Shown here: one piece after another, positions 35,036 through 44,039 of the stretch
How the letters are laid out: each line of letters begins with the position of its first letter
Position numbering within the stretch: the stretch's first letter is position 1
Assembly (NCBI RefSeq): GCF_003814875.1
Contig: NZ_RKQF01000003.1
Coordinates: 58,114 to 122,113, forward strand
Origin: Streptomyces sp. Ag109_O5-1
GTDB lineage: Bacteria > Actinomycetota > Actinomycetes > Streptomycetales > Streptomycetaceae
Direction of reading: 5' to 3'
Length of the DNA stretch: 64,000 nucleotides
The notes under the pieces: generated by a model
Told to the model about the DNA's origin: nothing
Databases searched by the model: none
Seen by the model: the letters and a program-made list of their open reading frames with translations, nothing else
Made by a program: the position numbers and the translations under genes

Positions 35036-36096
35036 CCGACGACCTGCGACCGCTGGTCCCGCTAGCCCAGCTACTGGAGCGCCTCGCGGGCAGCTACGCG
35101 GCAGCCGCCGAATGGACACGGCAGATCGCCAGAGCCGACACCCTTGACGCCCTCCGCGTCCACGGGGTCGCAGACGATCACGCTACCGCCGTACGCCAGC
35201 TCGCCGCCGAGTGCGGCCTACTGGGCTCAGGCCGACACGCAGGGCTCGTCCCCGCCCGCCTCTCCCAACTCCAGGTCCTCCTGGACGTCCTGGACGGCCT
35301 TGACCCACCGCCCGCAGCACCACCATCCGAGCGCCCCCTGGTGTTCACCACCCCCCGAGCCGCCGCCCACCTGGTAGCGCCCCCCGTCCGACGCCTGGAC
35401 CTCCTAGTCCAGGACGTCATCGCCGGGGCCAACAGCGAACTCCACATCGGCGGCCCCTTCTGGAACCGCCACGGCTGCGACCTACTGCGCGAGGTCCTGC
35501 TGCCCGCCGTCGCCGAGCGCCAGGTCGCCGTCCACTTCTACGCCCACGACCCGAGCAGCCGGGCCCAACCCCTGAACGACCTTGTCAAAGACTGCGCCGA
35601 CTACGGAAGAACGTCCTTGTACTGGTGGACCGGGGCCAACCCCGGCATCATGCACGCCAAGTTCGTGGTCGCCGACCGCGCCACCGGCTACTTCGGCAGC
35701 GCGAACCTGTCCTCCCTCGGTCTTCAAGAGCACTTCGAGATCGGCATGGAACTGGGAAGCACCCAGGCTTCCTCACTGGTGGACCTGTGCACCCGGCTGC
35801 GCCAGGAAGGCTTCTTCGCCCAGGTCACCGAGGGGCCGGGACGCGCCCCGGACCCGCCTGTGTTCGTAGAGGCCGCCGACGGGAAACGTCGCTTCGGCCA
35901 GTTGCGATCCTGGCACACCACCAGGGACGGCCGCCGTGAAGCGGACGTGCTGTGCCGCCTCTCGGACGACGCTCCGCGGCCGGCCAGGGTCCGCGTCGAT
36001 GAGAGCCGCATCCGGCTCTTTCCCGGGGTCGATTACGCCAACGTGCCGACAGACGGCGCTCGTGCGGGCGACGGTGAAACCGGATCCACTGGGTAG
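35032..36096 (+). CDS. drmC: DISARM phospholipase D-like protein DrmC
   Basis: A 354-residue PLD-superfamily protein. The HKD motif is HAKFVVADRATGYFGSANLS with His208, Lys210 and Asp215. A preceding strand-rich region (DLLREVLLPAVAERQVAVHF) belongs to the same fold. Only one HKD copy is present, so a dimer would be needed for a full active site. DrmC is the nuclease-like accessory of DISARM and is reported to be dispensable in some assays. The ATG overlaps the drmB stop (ATGA), and the gene ends at TAG 36096 just before a strong hairpin. Confidence 0.82.
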   Translation: MTDDLRPLVPLAQLLERLAGSYAAAAEWTRQIARADTLDALRVHGVADDHATAVRQLAAECGLLGSGRHAGLVPARLSQLQVLLDVLDGLDPPPAAPPSERPLVFTTPRAAAHLVAPPVRRLDLLVQDVIAGANSELHIGGPFWNRHGCDLLREVLLPAVAERQVAVHFYAHDPSSRAQPLNDLVKDCADYGRTSLYWWTGANPGIMHAKFVVADRATGYFGSANLSSLGLQEHFEIGMELGSTQASSLVDLCTRLRQEGFFAQVTEGPGRAPDPPVFVEAADGKRRFGQLRSWHTTRDGRREADVLCRLSDDAPRPARVRVDESRIRLFPGVDYANVPTDGARAGDGETGSTG

Positions 36097-36112
36097 TTCA
36101 TGCCACGAGGCG

Positions 36113-36156
36113 AACGGCCCGCTGCCCGCCATGTTTCAGGGGCGAGCGGGGCCGTT
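36113..36156. terminator. Bidirectional hairpin between drmC and tnsC
   Basis: AACGGCCC...GCTGCCC pairs with GGGCGAGC...GGGCCGTT across the loop containing CATGTTTCA, giving about 15 base pairs with two bulged bases. It sits between the convergent DISARM and transposition operons and probably ends both. Confidence 0.65.
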
Positions 36157-36246
36157 GCGGCGTCGATCTCCTCCAGCGCGATCCGCAAGCAGCTGCAGCG
36201 CTTTCGGGTCGCGGTGACGGTGGCGGCGGTGGAGGCCGGCCCGGCT

Positions 36247-37398
36247 TCATGGCTGGTTTGCGGCTGGTTGCCAGGGGCCGAGCTGGGCTGTCGCGGCTTT
36301 GAGCTCTTTCTCGGTGATGTTCTCGCTGCCGCTGTGGATCGCGATGACGGCGGCGGTGGAGATGACGTAGGTGAGGGCTTTGAAGTAGCCGCCGGTGCGT
36401 TGGTGCAGTGTGGCGGCGTGTTTGCTGAGGGCGTTTTCCTCGAGCCGGTACAGGCTCAAGTCGGCCTCGAAGCTAGCCAGTACGCGCCGGAACATCTCCT
36501 GTTCCTCGGCCTTGGGGCCCAGGGGCAGGGGGTGCAGCCAGGTAACGGGCAGCAGCGCGGTGGGGGAGGGCGAGACGGGATCCGCCGGGCGGCCCGCCTG
36601 TGCGAGCCGTACTCGGTTCTCCGCGCTGACCCGGGTCAGGTCCTGGGCCAGGATGCGGGCCTGGTGCAGGAGGTGGCTGGCGCCGGTGCCGCAGAAGATG
36701 AGCGAGATGCCCAGCTTGTCGCGCAGGTAGTCGAAGTAGGGCAGCACGTTGGCCAGTTGCTGTGGCGAGGACCGGTCGATGTCGTCGACGAGCAGCAGAC
36801 GGGTCTGCGCCGTCTCCAGGACGTAGTTGACCGGCAGGGTCACATCCTGGTGCTTGCGCATCTCCAGGACTTCCGTGAGGCTCTTCGGCTCGGGGTTGAG
36901 ACCCAGGTAGGAGCCGATCTCCCAGATCCAGTTCACCCTCGGCTCCGGGTCCGCGGGGGTGGTGATGTGCACCACCGGGATCGTGTTGGGCTGCCGGCCG
37001 TTCGTGGCGACTTCGATCTCCTGCTGGGCGGTGCGTCCGATCGCTCGCAGCAGGCAGGTCTTGCCGGTGCCCGCGGGCCCGTCGATGACATGGTCCATCA
37101 GGCCCTCACGGCTCCCGCTGTTGCGGTGGACCGCCTCGACGACCGTCTTCTGCATGTGCGTCATCGCGTCGGTGGGCACCATCCGCAGGTGCCGGTGGTA
37201 GGCGATGGCCTGTTCGTCCGTCTTCCTGTCCTCGGTGGGACTGGTGCCTGGCGCCAGGACGGGCGGGTTCACCTCCTCGTCGACGAAGTGGGTCCAGCCG
37301 GTGAGCTGGAACAGCGGCAGAGGCCGCATCGGGGTGTCCCTCAGCTGCTGGCGCAGGCGGGCTTCACGCTTATCACGCAGTTCAACGGATGCCTTCAT
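36247..37398 (-). CDS. tnsC: TnsC/TniB-like AAA+ transposition ATPase
   Basis: A protein of about 383 residues with Walker A DGPAGTGKTCLLRAIG (about 107-119) and Walker B TRLLLVDDIDR (Asp206/Asp207), then CGTGASHLLH as a sensor-like motif. TnsC/TniB ATPases choose the target and activate the DDE transposase. It lies 126 bp downstream of tnsB and has the same orientation. A GTG-ATG pair at 37401/37398 follows GGGAGAAGC; either could be the start. The reading frame is intact. Confidence 0.8.
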   Translation of the reverse strand: MKASVELRDKREARLRQQLRDTPMRPLPLFQLTGWTHFVDEEVNPPVLAPGTSPTEDRKTDEQAIAYHRHLRMVPTDAMTHMQKTVVEAVHRNSGSREGLMDHVIDGPAGTGKTCLLRAIGRTAQQEIEVATNGRQPNTIPVVHITTPADPEPRVNWIWEIGSYLGLNPEPKSLTEVLEMRKHQDVTLPVNYVLETAQTRLLLVDDIDRSSPQQLANVLPYFDYLRDKLGISLIFCGTGASHLLHQARILAQDLTRVSAENRVRLAQAGRPADPVSPSPTALLPVTWLHPLPLGPKAEEQEMFRRVLASFEADLSLYRLEENALSKHAATLHQRTGGYFKALTYVISTAAVIAIHSGSENITEKELKAATAQLGPWQPAANQP

Positions 37399-37524
37399 CA
37401 CGCTTCTCCCTCATCGCGGTTCCTGCCTCGGCACCGGCAGACCGGCCCCGGGCCGGAGGACGCGTCCGCCCCCAGGGGTGCCGGACTGCGGCTGCGTCGT
37501 TCACGGCCCCTGCCCCCAGGTCGC

Positions 37525-39878
37525 CTACACATCCCATACGTCGTTCTCGGCCTCGTCATCGTCCGGATCGGGGTCGTCGAGGAGCTCTGCGTCGACGACC
37601 TCGTCTACAGATGCCGATGCTTCGGCCGTGAGGGCCTGCGGCCCGCGGCCGTCGCCGTCGTCGGGGAAGAGCGCTGCGAGCGGATGCGGAGCCGGCCCGC
37701 TGCCCGAAGTCCGCCCCACGTCGTCGCTGCCCACGGGCAGCGACGACCTGGCGGGTGCAGAGGGGGGTGCCATGGGCGAGATGGGCAGCGCCGGGTAGGG
37801 CCGCAGGGTCGACAGGTCGAACTCCTCCAGACCCGCGTACGGGTCCTGGGACGGCTGCTCCGTCTCCAACTCCAGCCCCTGGAAAGGCGGTCGGACCCGG
37901 TGCGCTTCGGTGGCGGCCTGCGACTGCGTCGACGCCGGTCGCGCTGCGCCAGGGACAGGGCGATCGCCTCCTCGTCCTGCTTGCTGCCGCCGGCCGCCTG
38001 GTGCCGCTCGGCGTGCTCCTGCCACATGTCCGCGGTCCACGGATCGTGCAGCAGGTGCCGGAGCCGGAAATCGCAGGTCACCCAGGTGTCGGCCGTGTGG
38101 TCGTACAACCACACCCGCTCGGGACGGTAGGGGTTGAAGCGGCATTCCCACTGCTTCTCCCGGCCGGGCAGCTTCGAGCCGCCACGCAGGAGGATCTCCC
38201 GGTAGTGCCCGGCGTCCTGCGCGATGGGCTGATAGGTCCGATAGTCGATCATGAAGCCGCCCTTGCCGGGGCGGACCCACTGCCGCAGCAGGAAGAAGCG
38301 GTTCTGGGCGGGGGAGAGCGGCACCGCCCGGTAGCCGCTGCGGGCCACTTGGACCGCGTACATCTCGTTGGGCGACAGCACGACGCCTGGCCGGAACGGG
38401 TCGCGCAGCCCCGCGTCGGGGGTCTGCTGGTACTCCAGCGCCACCCACTCCTGGGCCATCTGCTGGAGCTCGGCAATCGTGTACAGCGGCATCCGGTCGA
38501 TGCCGCGGCCGCGTTTCTTGTGGCTGCGGCCCTGCCAGCCGTGCGTGACGTGCTGACTGAAGCGGTGCGCGAGGGTGACGAAGAAGTGCTCGGGCAGCGG
38601 CTTGTCGGTCGGGGTCTTCTTGCGCGCCGGGCGGCGGGCGATGCGCAGCCGGTCGCAGACCTCGGTGAAGTGCTCGCTCACATAGGGGCTGCCCTGGTCG
38701 TAGATGATCAGCTCGGGGCGGATGACCGGGCGGGCGGCGGTGGCCTCGGTGAACCGCTCGTCCGCCGCCCGCAGCGCTCCGAACGGCAGACTGGAGGCGG
38801 CGGCCCCACTGAGCGGGTCCCAGCCGGGCATCACCGGCCAGGGCGCGAAGGCCTGAGCCAGCATCAGGGTCAGGTCGATCGCCCGGGTCGCCTGGCCCAC
38901 CTGCCCGTTCTCGGCGTCCCGGGGGCGGCTGGGCGTGATCATCAGCGCGCACACGTTGTGGTTGGCCACATCGATGAGCGTGGACAGCTCCGTTGCGGTG
39001 GGCCGGCCGTCGTCGCCGCGGGCCAGGATCCGCAGCGGCGTGGTGTCGGTCTGGGTCACCTGTCCCGGCCGCAGCACGACCTCGCGCCCGCCATGGGGCA
39101 GCGGCGGGGTGGAGGCCAGGGCGGCCCGGGCCCGTGTCGGCTGGCCCAGCGCATCGGCCAGGCCGGACTCCTTCATCCGCAGGTAGAAGGTGGAACGGGA
39201 GGGCAGCAGGGCCGCCACGGCCGCCGAGCCGAGTTCCTCGGCGTACCGCGAGTGCAGCAGGTCCTCGACTTCCTCGCGGATCACGTCGATGGTCACGTCC
39301 GACGCATGCGCACGCCGGGCCACCACCTCCTGCATGGCGGCCAGGCACCGCGGATCAGTGAAGCCCCCCGGCCGCCCCTCCCGCGGCTGAGGCAGCAGGA
39401 CGACCGGGTTCTCCCCGGCCGCTTTCCACTTGCGCCGCTTGTCGGCGAGGGTGTGGGCGGAGCAGCGGATGCCGTCGGCGGCCAGCCGCGCCGACATCGC
39501 GGCGCACCGCTGGGCCAGCGTCGTTTCCGGCCCGAATCCCCACGCATGCTCGCTTCGGCCCGGCGCCAGACCGGTGTCGATCTCCACCATGCGGGCCTGC
39601 CACAGCGCGGCCTCCTCCTCCCGCCCCTCCGGCCGGCCCCACCCGCCGAGAGCCGTCCCACCCGCGGCCGGTGCCGCACCGCCACTGAGGACAGCGAAGT
39701 CCTCCGCGCCCACCAGCCACCGGAACGACACCGCCCGGGGCGCCTCGGCGCCGTCCCGAGGCACCAGCGTGACCAGCGGTCCCTGCCACTCCGCCACCTC
39801 CCATTCGTGCCTGTGCCAGCGCACCAGCGCCCCGATGGACAGCGACCCCGCAGACCGGCCCTCGTCTGCTCCCGCCAT
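37525..39878 (-). pseudogene. tnsB: TnsB/TniA-like DDE transposase with a 3' frameshift
   Basis: The start ATG at 39878 follows AGGAGGGGGCAC. The N-terminus is a DNA-binding region; the rve catalytic core has Asp278 (QTDTTP), Asp394 (YDQGSPY) and Glu430 (KPLPEHFF), with a classic 35-residue spacing between the last two. A Mu-transposase C-terminal beta-barrel follows (LYDHTADTWVTCDFRLRHLL). After AIALSLAQRDRRRR near 37925 the frame continues as an Arg/Pro-rich nonsense tail to 37605. The adjacent frame gives a sensible acidic tail (PPFQGLELETEQPSQDPYAG, then DDPDPDDDEAENDVWDV) ending at 37525. One base change would restore the tail that normally contacts TnsC. The catalytic core itself is intact. 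Confidence 0.8.
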
Positions 39879-39896
39879 GTGCCCCCTCCTGGTCGT

Positions 39897-40655
39897 TCAG
39901 GCCGTCCAGGCCACGGCGTCGGGCAGCAGCGGATACGCGGCATCGAACAGCAGCCGCCGCTGCCAAAGCATCCGGTAGGCGAGGTCCAGCCCGGTCAGCT
40001 CGTCCAGCCCGCTGGCCGCCACCCCCGCCCGCAGACCGGTCGGCGCCCTGAACGCCTCCAGCAGCGCCCGCCCCAGGCCCTCCTCGTCGCCCACGGCAAA
40101 CCGGTAACCGGCCAGCCAGCCCAGGTTCCGCGCGCGCAGCCCCGACGGTTCACGCACCTGCCGCACCCGCCACCCGGCCGCCTGCGCCACCTCCTGAAGC
40201 ACCTCGAGTCTCACCGCGGGCAGGCTCTCCTGTCGGGGCGGCTTCAGCACCAGCACCTCACGCTCGCCCTCGGCCGTGCGCGCCACGAAGTCGGGGCGCC
40301 AGCGGCGAAGGCGTCCTCCGGCCCGCCACCGCAGTTCCACCGGGCCGGCGCTGAACGCCGCCCAGGCCGGCTCGAAGTCCAGCTCTATCGCCAGCCGCCA
40401 CTGCCGCAGGCTGCCGCACACCACGGTCTGCTCCCGGGTCGCCACCGGCCAGTAGGTGATGATGCCCTTGCGGCCCCGGTAGGGCACCGGTTCGCTCACC
40501 GGCCCGAACTCCTCCAGTGCCACGCCCCGAAGCCCGGCCGCGCTGCGCAGGCGCACCGGCCCGTAGGGCTCGCGGTACAAAACCACGACACCCTGCCCCG
40601 CCTTCGGCGCGGCCTCGCCTTCCATCAGGCCGCCGGGACCCTCCGCCGCGTTCAC
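39897..40655 (-). CDS. tnsA: TnsA-like endonuclease subunit
   Basis: A protein of about 252 residues. The TnsA-type restriction-fold core is seen as LAIELDFEPAWAAFSAGPVE, RRWRPDFVARTAEGEREVLV and LVLKPPRQ, giving the acidic residue of RPDF and the lysine of LVLK as catalytic candidates. TnsA cuts the 5' strands so that Tn7-like elements move by cut-and-paste. Three starts are possible (40694, GTG 40655, ATG 40625); I chose 40655 because GGGTGGGCG precedes it. Just 18 bp separate it from tnsB downstream. The residue after the QVK-like position is unusual (LKPP). Confidence 0.7.
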   Translation of the reverse strand: MNAAEGPGGLMEGEAAPKAGQGVVVLYREPYGPVRLRSAAGLRGVALEEFGPVSEPVPYRGRKGIITYWPVATREQTVVCGSLRQWRLAIELDFEPAWAAFSAGPVELRWRAGGRLRRWRPDFVARTAEGEREVLVLKPPRQESLPAVRLEVLQEVAQAAGWRVRQVREPSGLRARNLGWLAGYRFAVGDEEGLGRALLEAFRAPTGLRAGVAASGLDELTGLDLAYRMLWQRRLLFDAAYPLLPDAVAWTA

Positions 40656-41063
40656 GCCGCCCACCCCTTGCCGTGCCGCCGCAGGGTCCCGCATACCTGT
40701 CCGGTCGGCAGCCCCTTTGGGCCCAGTCCCTGACCTGCACCGGCCGCCCCACGAAACCCGCCCGCCGTCGACTGCCCCCGCACCGGCACGGGTTGGCAGG
40801 AGCCGGACAGCCAAGCTCCCGTCACCTGTTCACCCGCCCCTGCCTCTTTCGGTGATGACTGCTGCCGTAGCCCGGCATGCCCATGCTGCTCCGCTCCGCG
40901 CTGCGAGGACTTTCCCGCCTGCCGGATACACCTGAAAGGGTGAACAAGTCGGCGACAACGAAGGACGCCGGGCGCTGCCCGGTCGCCATCCCGCGCGGCG
41001 GAGCGGCTGCTGAACTCGCCTGCCAAGAAGCCGACTTCGGCCCGCTGGACGACTTCTGCCCGA
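40656..41063. other. Gap between tnsA and the next minus-strand gene
   Basis: No gene is recognised in these ~408 bases. They must hold the promoter for tnsABC and the 3' end region of the 41064 gene. I looked for short repeated TnsB-binding sites and saw none that convinced me. Confidence 0.4.
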
Positions 41064-42074
41064 TCAGGAGTGCCCGGGCAGCTCCCACCGCACCTCGTCA
41101 CCGTCGTGATGGAGGCGCCAGGTGGTCACGAGACGGGCGCGGACCAACTGGTCGAGGAGGTCCTCCAACTGCTGAGGCGGCTGCCCGCACTGGCGGGCGA
41201 GAGCATCGAGCTCACCCCCGCCCGCCCCAGCGGTGCTGTGGGCGGCCAGTGCCAGTGCGGCCAGCCGTAGAGCGGAGGGCAGGGCGGGCGAGAGGATCAG
41301 CGGGGCGGGGCGCAGCGCCCATTGGGCGGCGCGGACGCGCGCGGCGCGTCCGGGATCCTGGTGGAGGACGGGGGCATCGAGCAACTGCGCCTGGATGGGA
41401 GAGCATCTGCGTCTGAAGCGGTGCAGCCAGCCGGCGTGTTCCAGCTCCAGCCACAGCTCTGCGCGGCCGTGCAGCCGCATGCCGCGCAGGAAGCCGTGGG
41501 GCAGGCGGATCTGCCCCTGGCGGTCAGCGCGCAGTGCGCACTGCAGGGCGAGCAGCCGGGCCGCGGGGGAGGAGAAACGCGGCAGTGCTGTGGCGAGGTA
41601 GGTGAGCATTTCGCGTACGCGTTGCTGCTCTGCCGGGCCGAATGGCGGTGCGATGCGCGCAGAGCGCGACGTACTGGAGTGCGTCGGGGTGCGGTCGGCG
41701 CGGAGCAGGGTGGGCGGTACGACGGCGGTGCGGCTCATCGCCGCCGCGCAGGCGGCGCAGGCATCGGCCAGTCGCCAGGTACGGCCGCCGCGGTCGCAGG
41801 TCAGGGCGAGCAGAACGGGCCCCGCACAGCCGCGGTGGCGGGGGTGCCAGCGGCAGCCCAGCGCCCGGCACTGGCAGGTGCGCAGATGCCCGGGCAACGT
41901 GTCGGCGCGGGCATGGCGGGCCAGATGAGTGAGGGCGGCCGAGCGGGCGGAGACGGCCTGCAGGACGGGGCTGTGCGTGCAGCGGGGGCAGGCCAGGGCC
42001 GGTCCGCCCGTCTGCGGGCGCAGGCGCACTGTCCAGATGCGCTGCACCGTGGCGTGTGTGCTGGCAAGCCGCAT
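41064..42074 (-). CDS. Zinc-binding conserved protein of the accessory region
   Basis: A protein of about 336 residues from ATG 42072-42074 (MRLASTHATVQRIWTVRLRP). The N-terminal third has a Cys/His-rich pattern: CPRCTHSPVL, CQCRALGCRWHPRHRGC, CDRGGRTWRLADACAACAA, which suggests two zinc sites. The rest is helical (RVREMLTYLATALPRFSSPA, LRLAALALAAHSTAG), with a winged-helix-like end LARQCGQPPQQLEDLLDQLV. I do not recognise a family. The three palindromes at 42158-42231 lie between it and the divergent regulator at 42267, so it is probably regulated with it. The open frame upstream of the ATG runs through the palindromes and is rejected. Confidence 0.6.
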   Translation of the reverse strand: MRLASTHATVQRIWTVRLRPQTGGPALACPRCTHSPVLQAVSARSAALTHLARHARADTLPGHLRTCQCRALGCRWHPRHRGCAGPVLLALTCDRGGRTWRLADACAACAAAMSRTAVVPPTLLRADRTPTHSSTSRSARIAPPFGPAEQQRVREMLTYLATALPRFSSPAARLLALQCALRADRQGQIRLPHGFLRGMRLHGRAELWLELEHAGWLHRFRRRCSPIQAQLLDAPVLHQDPGRAARVRAAQWALRPAPLILSPALPSALRLAALALAAHSTAGAGGGELDALARQCGQPPQQLEDLLDQLVRARLVTTWRLHHDGDEVRWELPGHS

Positions 42075-42157
42075 CGGTTCGTTGTCCCTCCGCTCTGGTC
42101 TGCGCCGGCGTCGCGCGGTGGTCTCCCGGTGCGCACGCGGGAGCCGCCCGCACCGTA

Positions 42158-42231
42158 GTGCAGATTCCTGCACTCGCGCAGAAGTGGGGGCCCGGTGCGC
42201 TCACCTGCACTGATAGTGCAGAAATCCGCAC
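42158..42231. promoter_or_regulatory. Cluster of palindromic operators (GTGCAG..CTGCAC type)
   Basis: GTGCAG-ATTC-CTGCAC (42158-42173), TGCACT-GAT-AGTGCA (42206-42220) and GTGCAGAAATCCGCAC (42216-42231, overlapping the second) lie in the divergent gap between the 41064 and 42267 genes. A further half-site CTGCAC is at about 42248. The XRE protein encoded next to them is the obvious candidate to bind. Confidence 0.6.
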
Positions 42232-42266
42232 TGACAGGGCAGGTGTCTGCACCGTCGGATGGTGGA

Positions 42267-42530
42267 GTGACGATCTTGCCCCCCGACCCGGACCGCGACG
42301 CCCTGCGTGTGACGCTGGCGCGGTTGAGGAATGAGCGCGGGTGGACCTTCGACGAACTCGCCGGCCGCAGCGGCCTGGCCCGGCGCACGCTGATCGACCT
42401 CGAACACGGCCGAGCCGCCGGCACCGTCACCACCTGGCATGCCCTCGCGCACGCCTTCGACGTCCCCATCGAGCATCTGCTCGGCTCGCTCTGTGAAGGC
42501 CACACCCCGCCCGGATCCAAGGGCGCCTGA
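42267..42530 (+). CDS. XRE-family helix-turn-helix regulator
   Basis: An 87-residue protein from GTG 42267. The HTH is LRNERGWTFDELAGRSGLAR followed by RTLIDLEHGR, a standard Cro/CI-type fold, and HALAHAFDVPIEHLLG completes the five-helix domain. A protein this size is a bare DNA-binding dimer. It probably binds the operators just upstream and controls its own gene, the divergent 41064 gene and perhaps the downstream run 42700-45526. No good ribosome site precedes the GTG, so a leaderless transcript or an earlier in-frame start is possible. Confidence 0.7.
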   Translation: MTILPPDPDRDALRVTLARLRNERGWTFDELAGRSGLARRTLIDLEHGRAAGTVTTWHALAHAFDVPIEHLLGSLCEGHTPPGSKGA

Positions 42531-42699
42531 CTCCGGTCGCGCCAGGCCTGCAGCGCGGCATAAATCACCCGAACCGGCGAGCACGTATAGAACGCACACT
42601 CGCAGAACCGCGTCGCCGTTCGATACCGCTGGGCTGGCCGGGGGACTGTCGGCCCGCCTGCCCCGCCTCCGGCAGGGGGCGCCTGGCACGGTCCTCGCC

Positions 42700-43560
42700 A
42701 TGCGCCCCAACACCGCCCCCGCCGGCTGCCACTGGGACGGCAGCCCCCGCACCGCACCGGTGCGCCGTCCGCTGCGGGTGGCCACCACCAGCCCCAGCCG
42801 CCTGCTGCGCGCCGGCCAGAGCCGCCGCTGCCCCCAATGCGGCAACCGCATCGACCTCTACCCACGTACGGACGGGCGGCCCATCGCCCTGCATCCCGCC
42901 GAACTCGCCACTGCCCAGGTCCCCGCCCCCTGCCGCTGGCACCTGAGTTCCGGCATCGCCCACCCGCACGACGACGGCCGTACCTGGTGCCGCATTCCGC
43001 ACGCCGTGCTCTGCCCGCAGCGCACCCCCATCTGCCGGATCAGCCGGCCCCTTGAGTCGGCGCGCCGCCAACTCGCCGTACGGACCCGCCGCCTGATCGA
43101 CACCGGCGCCTTCACGCCCACGGCTTTTCCCACCACAACAGCGCCCACCGGCACCGGCTCCCCCGACCACCCGGTCGTACGGATGCTGCTGTGCCTCTAC
43201 CTCGCCGACGGCCCCGTGGAGGCCGTCCGCTGCGTAGCCCAGACGAACCACCGCCGCCGCTGCCCCCGCTCCGTCCTCGGTCCGGACGGCCCGGCCGGAT
43301 CCTGGAGCCTGCTGCCTGTCGGCCCCCGGCGCGGCGAGCTTGCTCTGCCCGAACAGATGATGGCCGTCTACGACCTCAGCCGGCTGCCTCACGCCGAACA
43401 ACGACGCTGGCGCATCCAGCGCTGCTCCGCGCACGCCTTCCCCCACGGCACCGCCGATCTGGCACTGGCCGGATGGCAGGTCTTCGATCCCCTTCTGCAC
43501 GCCGAGCACCTGCGTACCGATCTGCCCTATCCACCGGCACACGACAGCAGAGAGCGGTGA
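42700..43560 (+). CDS. DUF6083-like protein
   Basis: A 286-residue protein from ATG 42700 (MRPNTAPAGCHWDGSPRTAP). CHWDGSPRT...VRRPLRV, RAGQSRRCPQCGNRIDLYPR and RPIALHPAELA resemble Streptomyces proteins labelled DUF6083, with a single CxxC zinc motif. The second half (RMLLCLYLADGPVEAVRCVA, AFPHGTADLALAGWQVFDP) is specific to this locus. The function is unknown. It is followed after 2 bp by the next gene and is probably co-transcribed through to the helicase at 44036. Confidence 0.55.
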   Translation: MRPNTAPAGCHWDGSPRTAPVRRPLRVATTSPSRLLRAGQSRRCPQCGNRIDLYPRTDGRPIALHPAELATAQVPAPCRWHLSSGIAHPHDDGRTWCRIPHAVLCPQRTPICRISRPLESARRQLAVRTRRLIDTGAFTPTAFPTTTAPTGTGSPDHPVVRMLLCLYLADGPVEAVRCVAQTNHRRRCPRSVLGPDGPAGSWSLLPVGPRRGELALPEQMMAVYDLSRLPHAEQRRWRIQRCSAHAFPHGTADLALAGWQVFDPLLHAEHLRTDLPYPPAHDSRER

Positions 43561-43562
43561 CG

Positions 43563-44039
43563 ATGCCGCACCACGCCCTGGAAGTCGTCCTGACCCGCCC
43601 CCTGAGCTCAGCCGAACTCCGCGAAGCCGTCCGCGTGCTGCCGCTCGCCACCAACCACGACACCACCCGCCTCATGACCCTCGTACGCGCCAAAACCCCC
43701 CACCGCGCCGCGCACCGGCTGCGCCAACGCCTCGCCGCACGGCTTCCCGTGGACGTGATCACCACCCACTACCCGGATGCCGCAGGACAGGTCCTGCTCA
43801 ACCTCGCCTTCCCACCCGCCGTCGATGCCACGATCCGCCAGGCTGCCCATGAAGCGGGGCAGAGCCCGGAAGTCTTCGTGAAGCTGGCCCTGCACCGCGC
43901 GCTGGCCCAACACGCCAGCGACGAGGCCCACCGGCTCGACCGGGCCGTGCAGCAACTGCTCGCCCACACCACGGCCGCACACCTCCTGGCAGCCGTCGGC
44001 CACGCCCTGACCCGCACCCCCGGAGCAGCCCCCGCATGA
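43563..44039 (+). CDS. Unknown 158-residue protein coupled to a helicase
   Basis: ATG 43563 begins MPHHALEVVLTRPLSSAELR. The first 45 residues have an alternating beta/alpha pattern and the remainder is helical, with DATIRQAAHEAGQSPEVFVK, a stretch that resembles a ribbon-helix-helix or Arc-like DNA-binding motif. No family is recognised. Its stop overlaps the helicase start (ATGA), so translation is coupled and the two products may act together. Confidence 0.55.
   Translation: MPHHALEVVLTRPLSSAELREAVRVLPLATNHDTTRLMTLVRAKTPHRAAHRLRQRLAARLPVDVITTHYPDAAGQVLLNLAFPPAVDATIRQAAHEAGQSPEVFVKLALHRALAQHASDEAHRLDRAVQQLLAHTTAAHLLAAVGHALTRTPGAAPA

Noticed and set aside
37755..40733. A 992-codon open frame on the plus strand
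   Set aside because: It lies antisense to tnsB and tnsA, which have clear catalytic motifs, and shows no family of its own.
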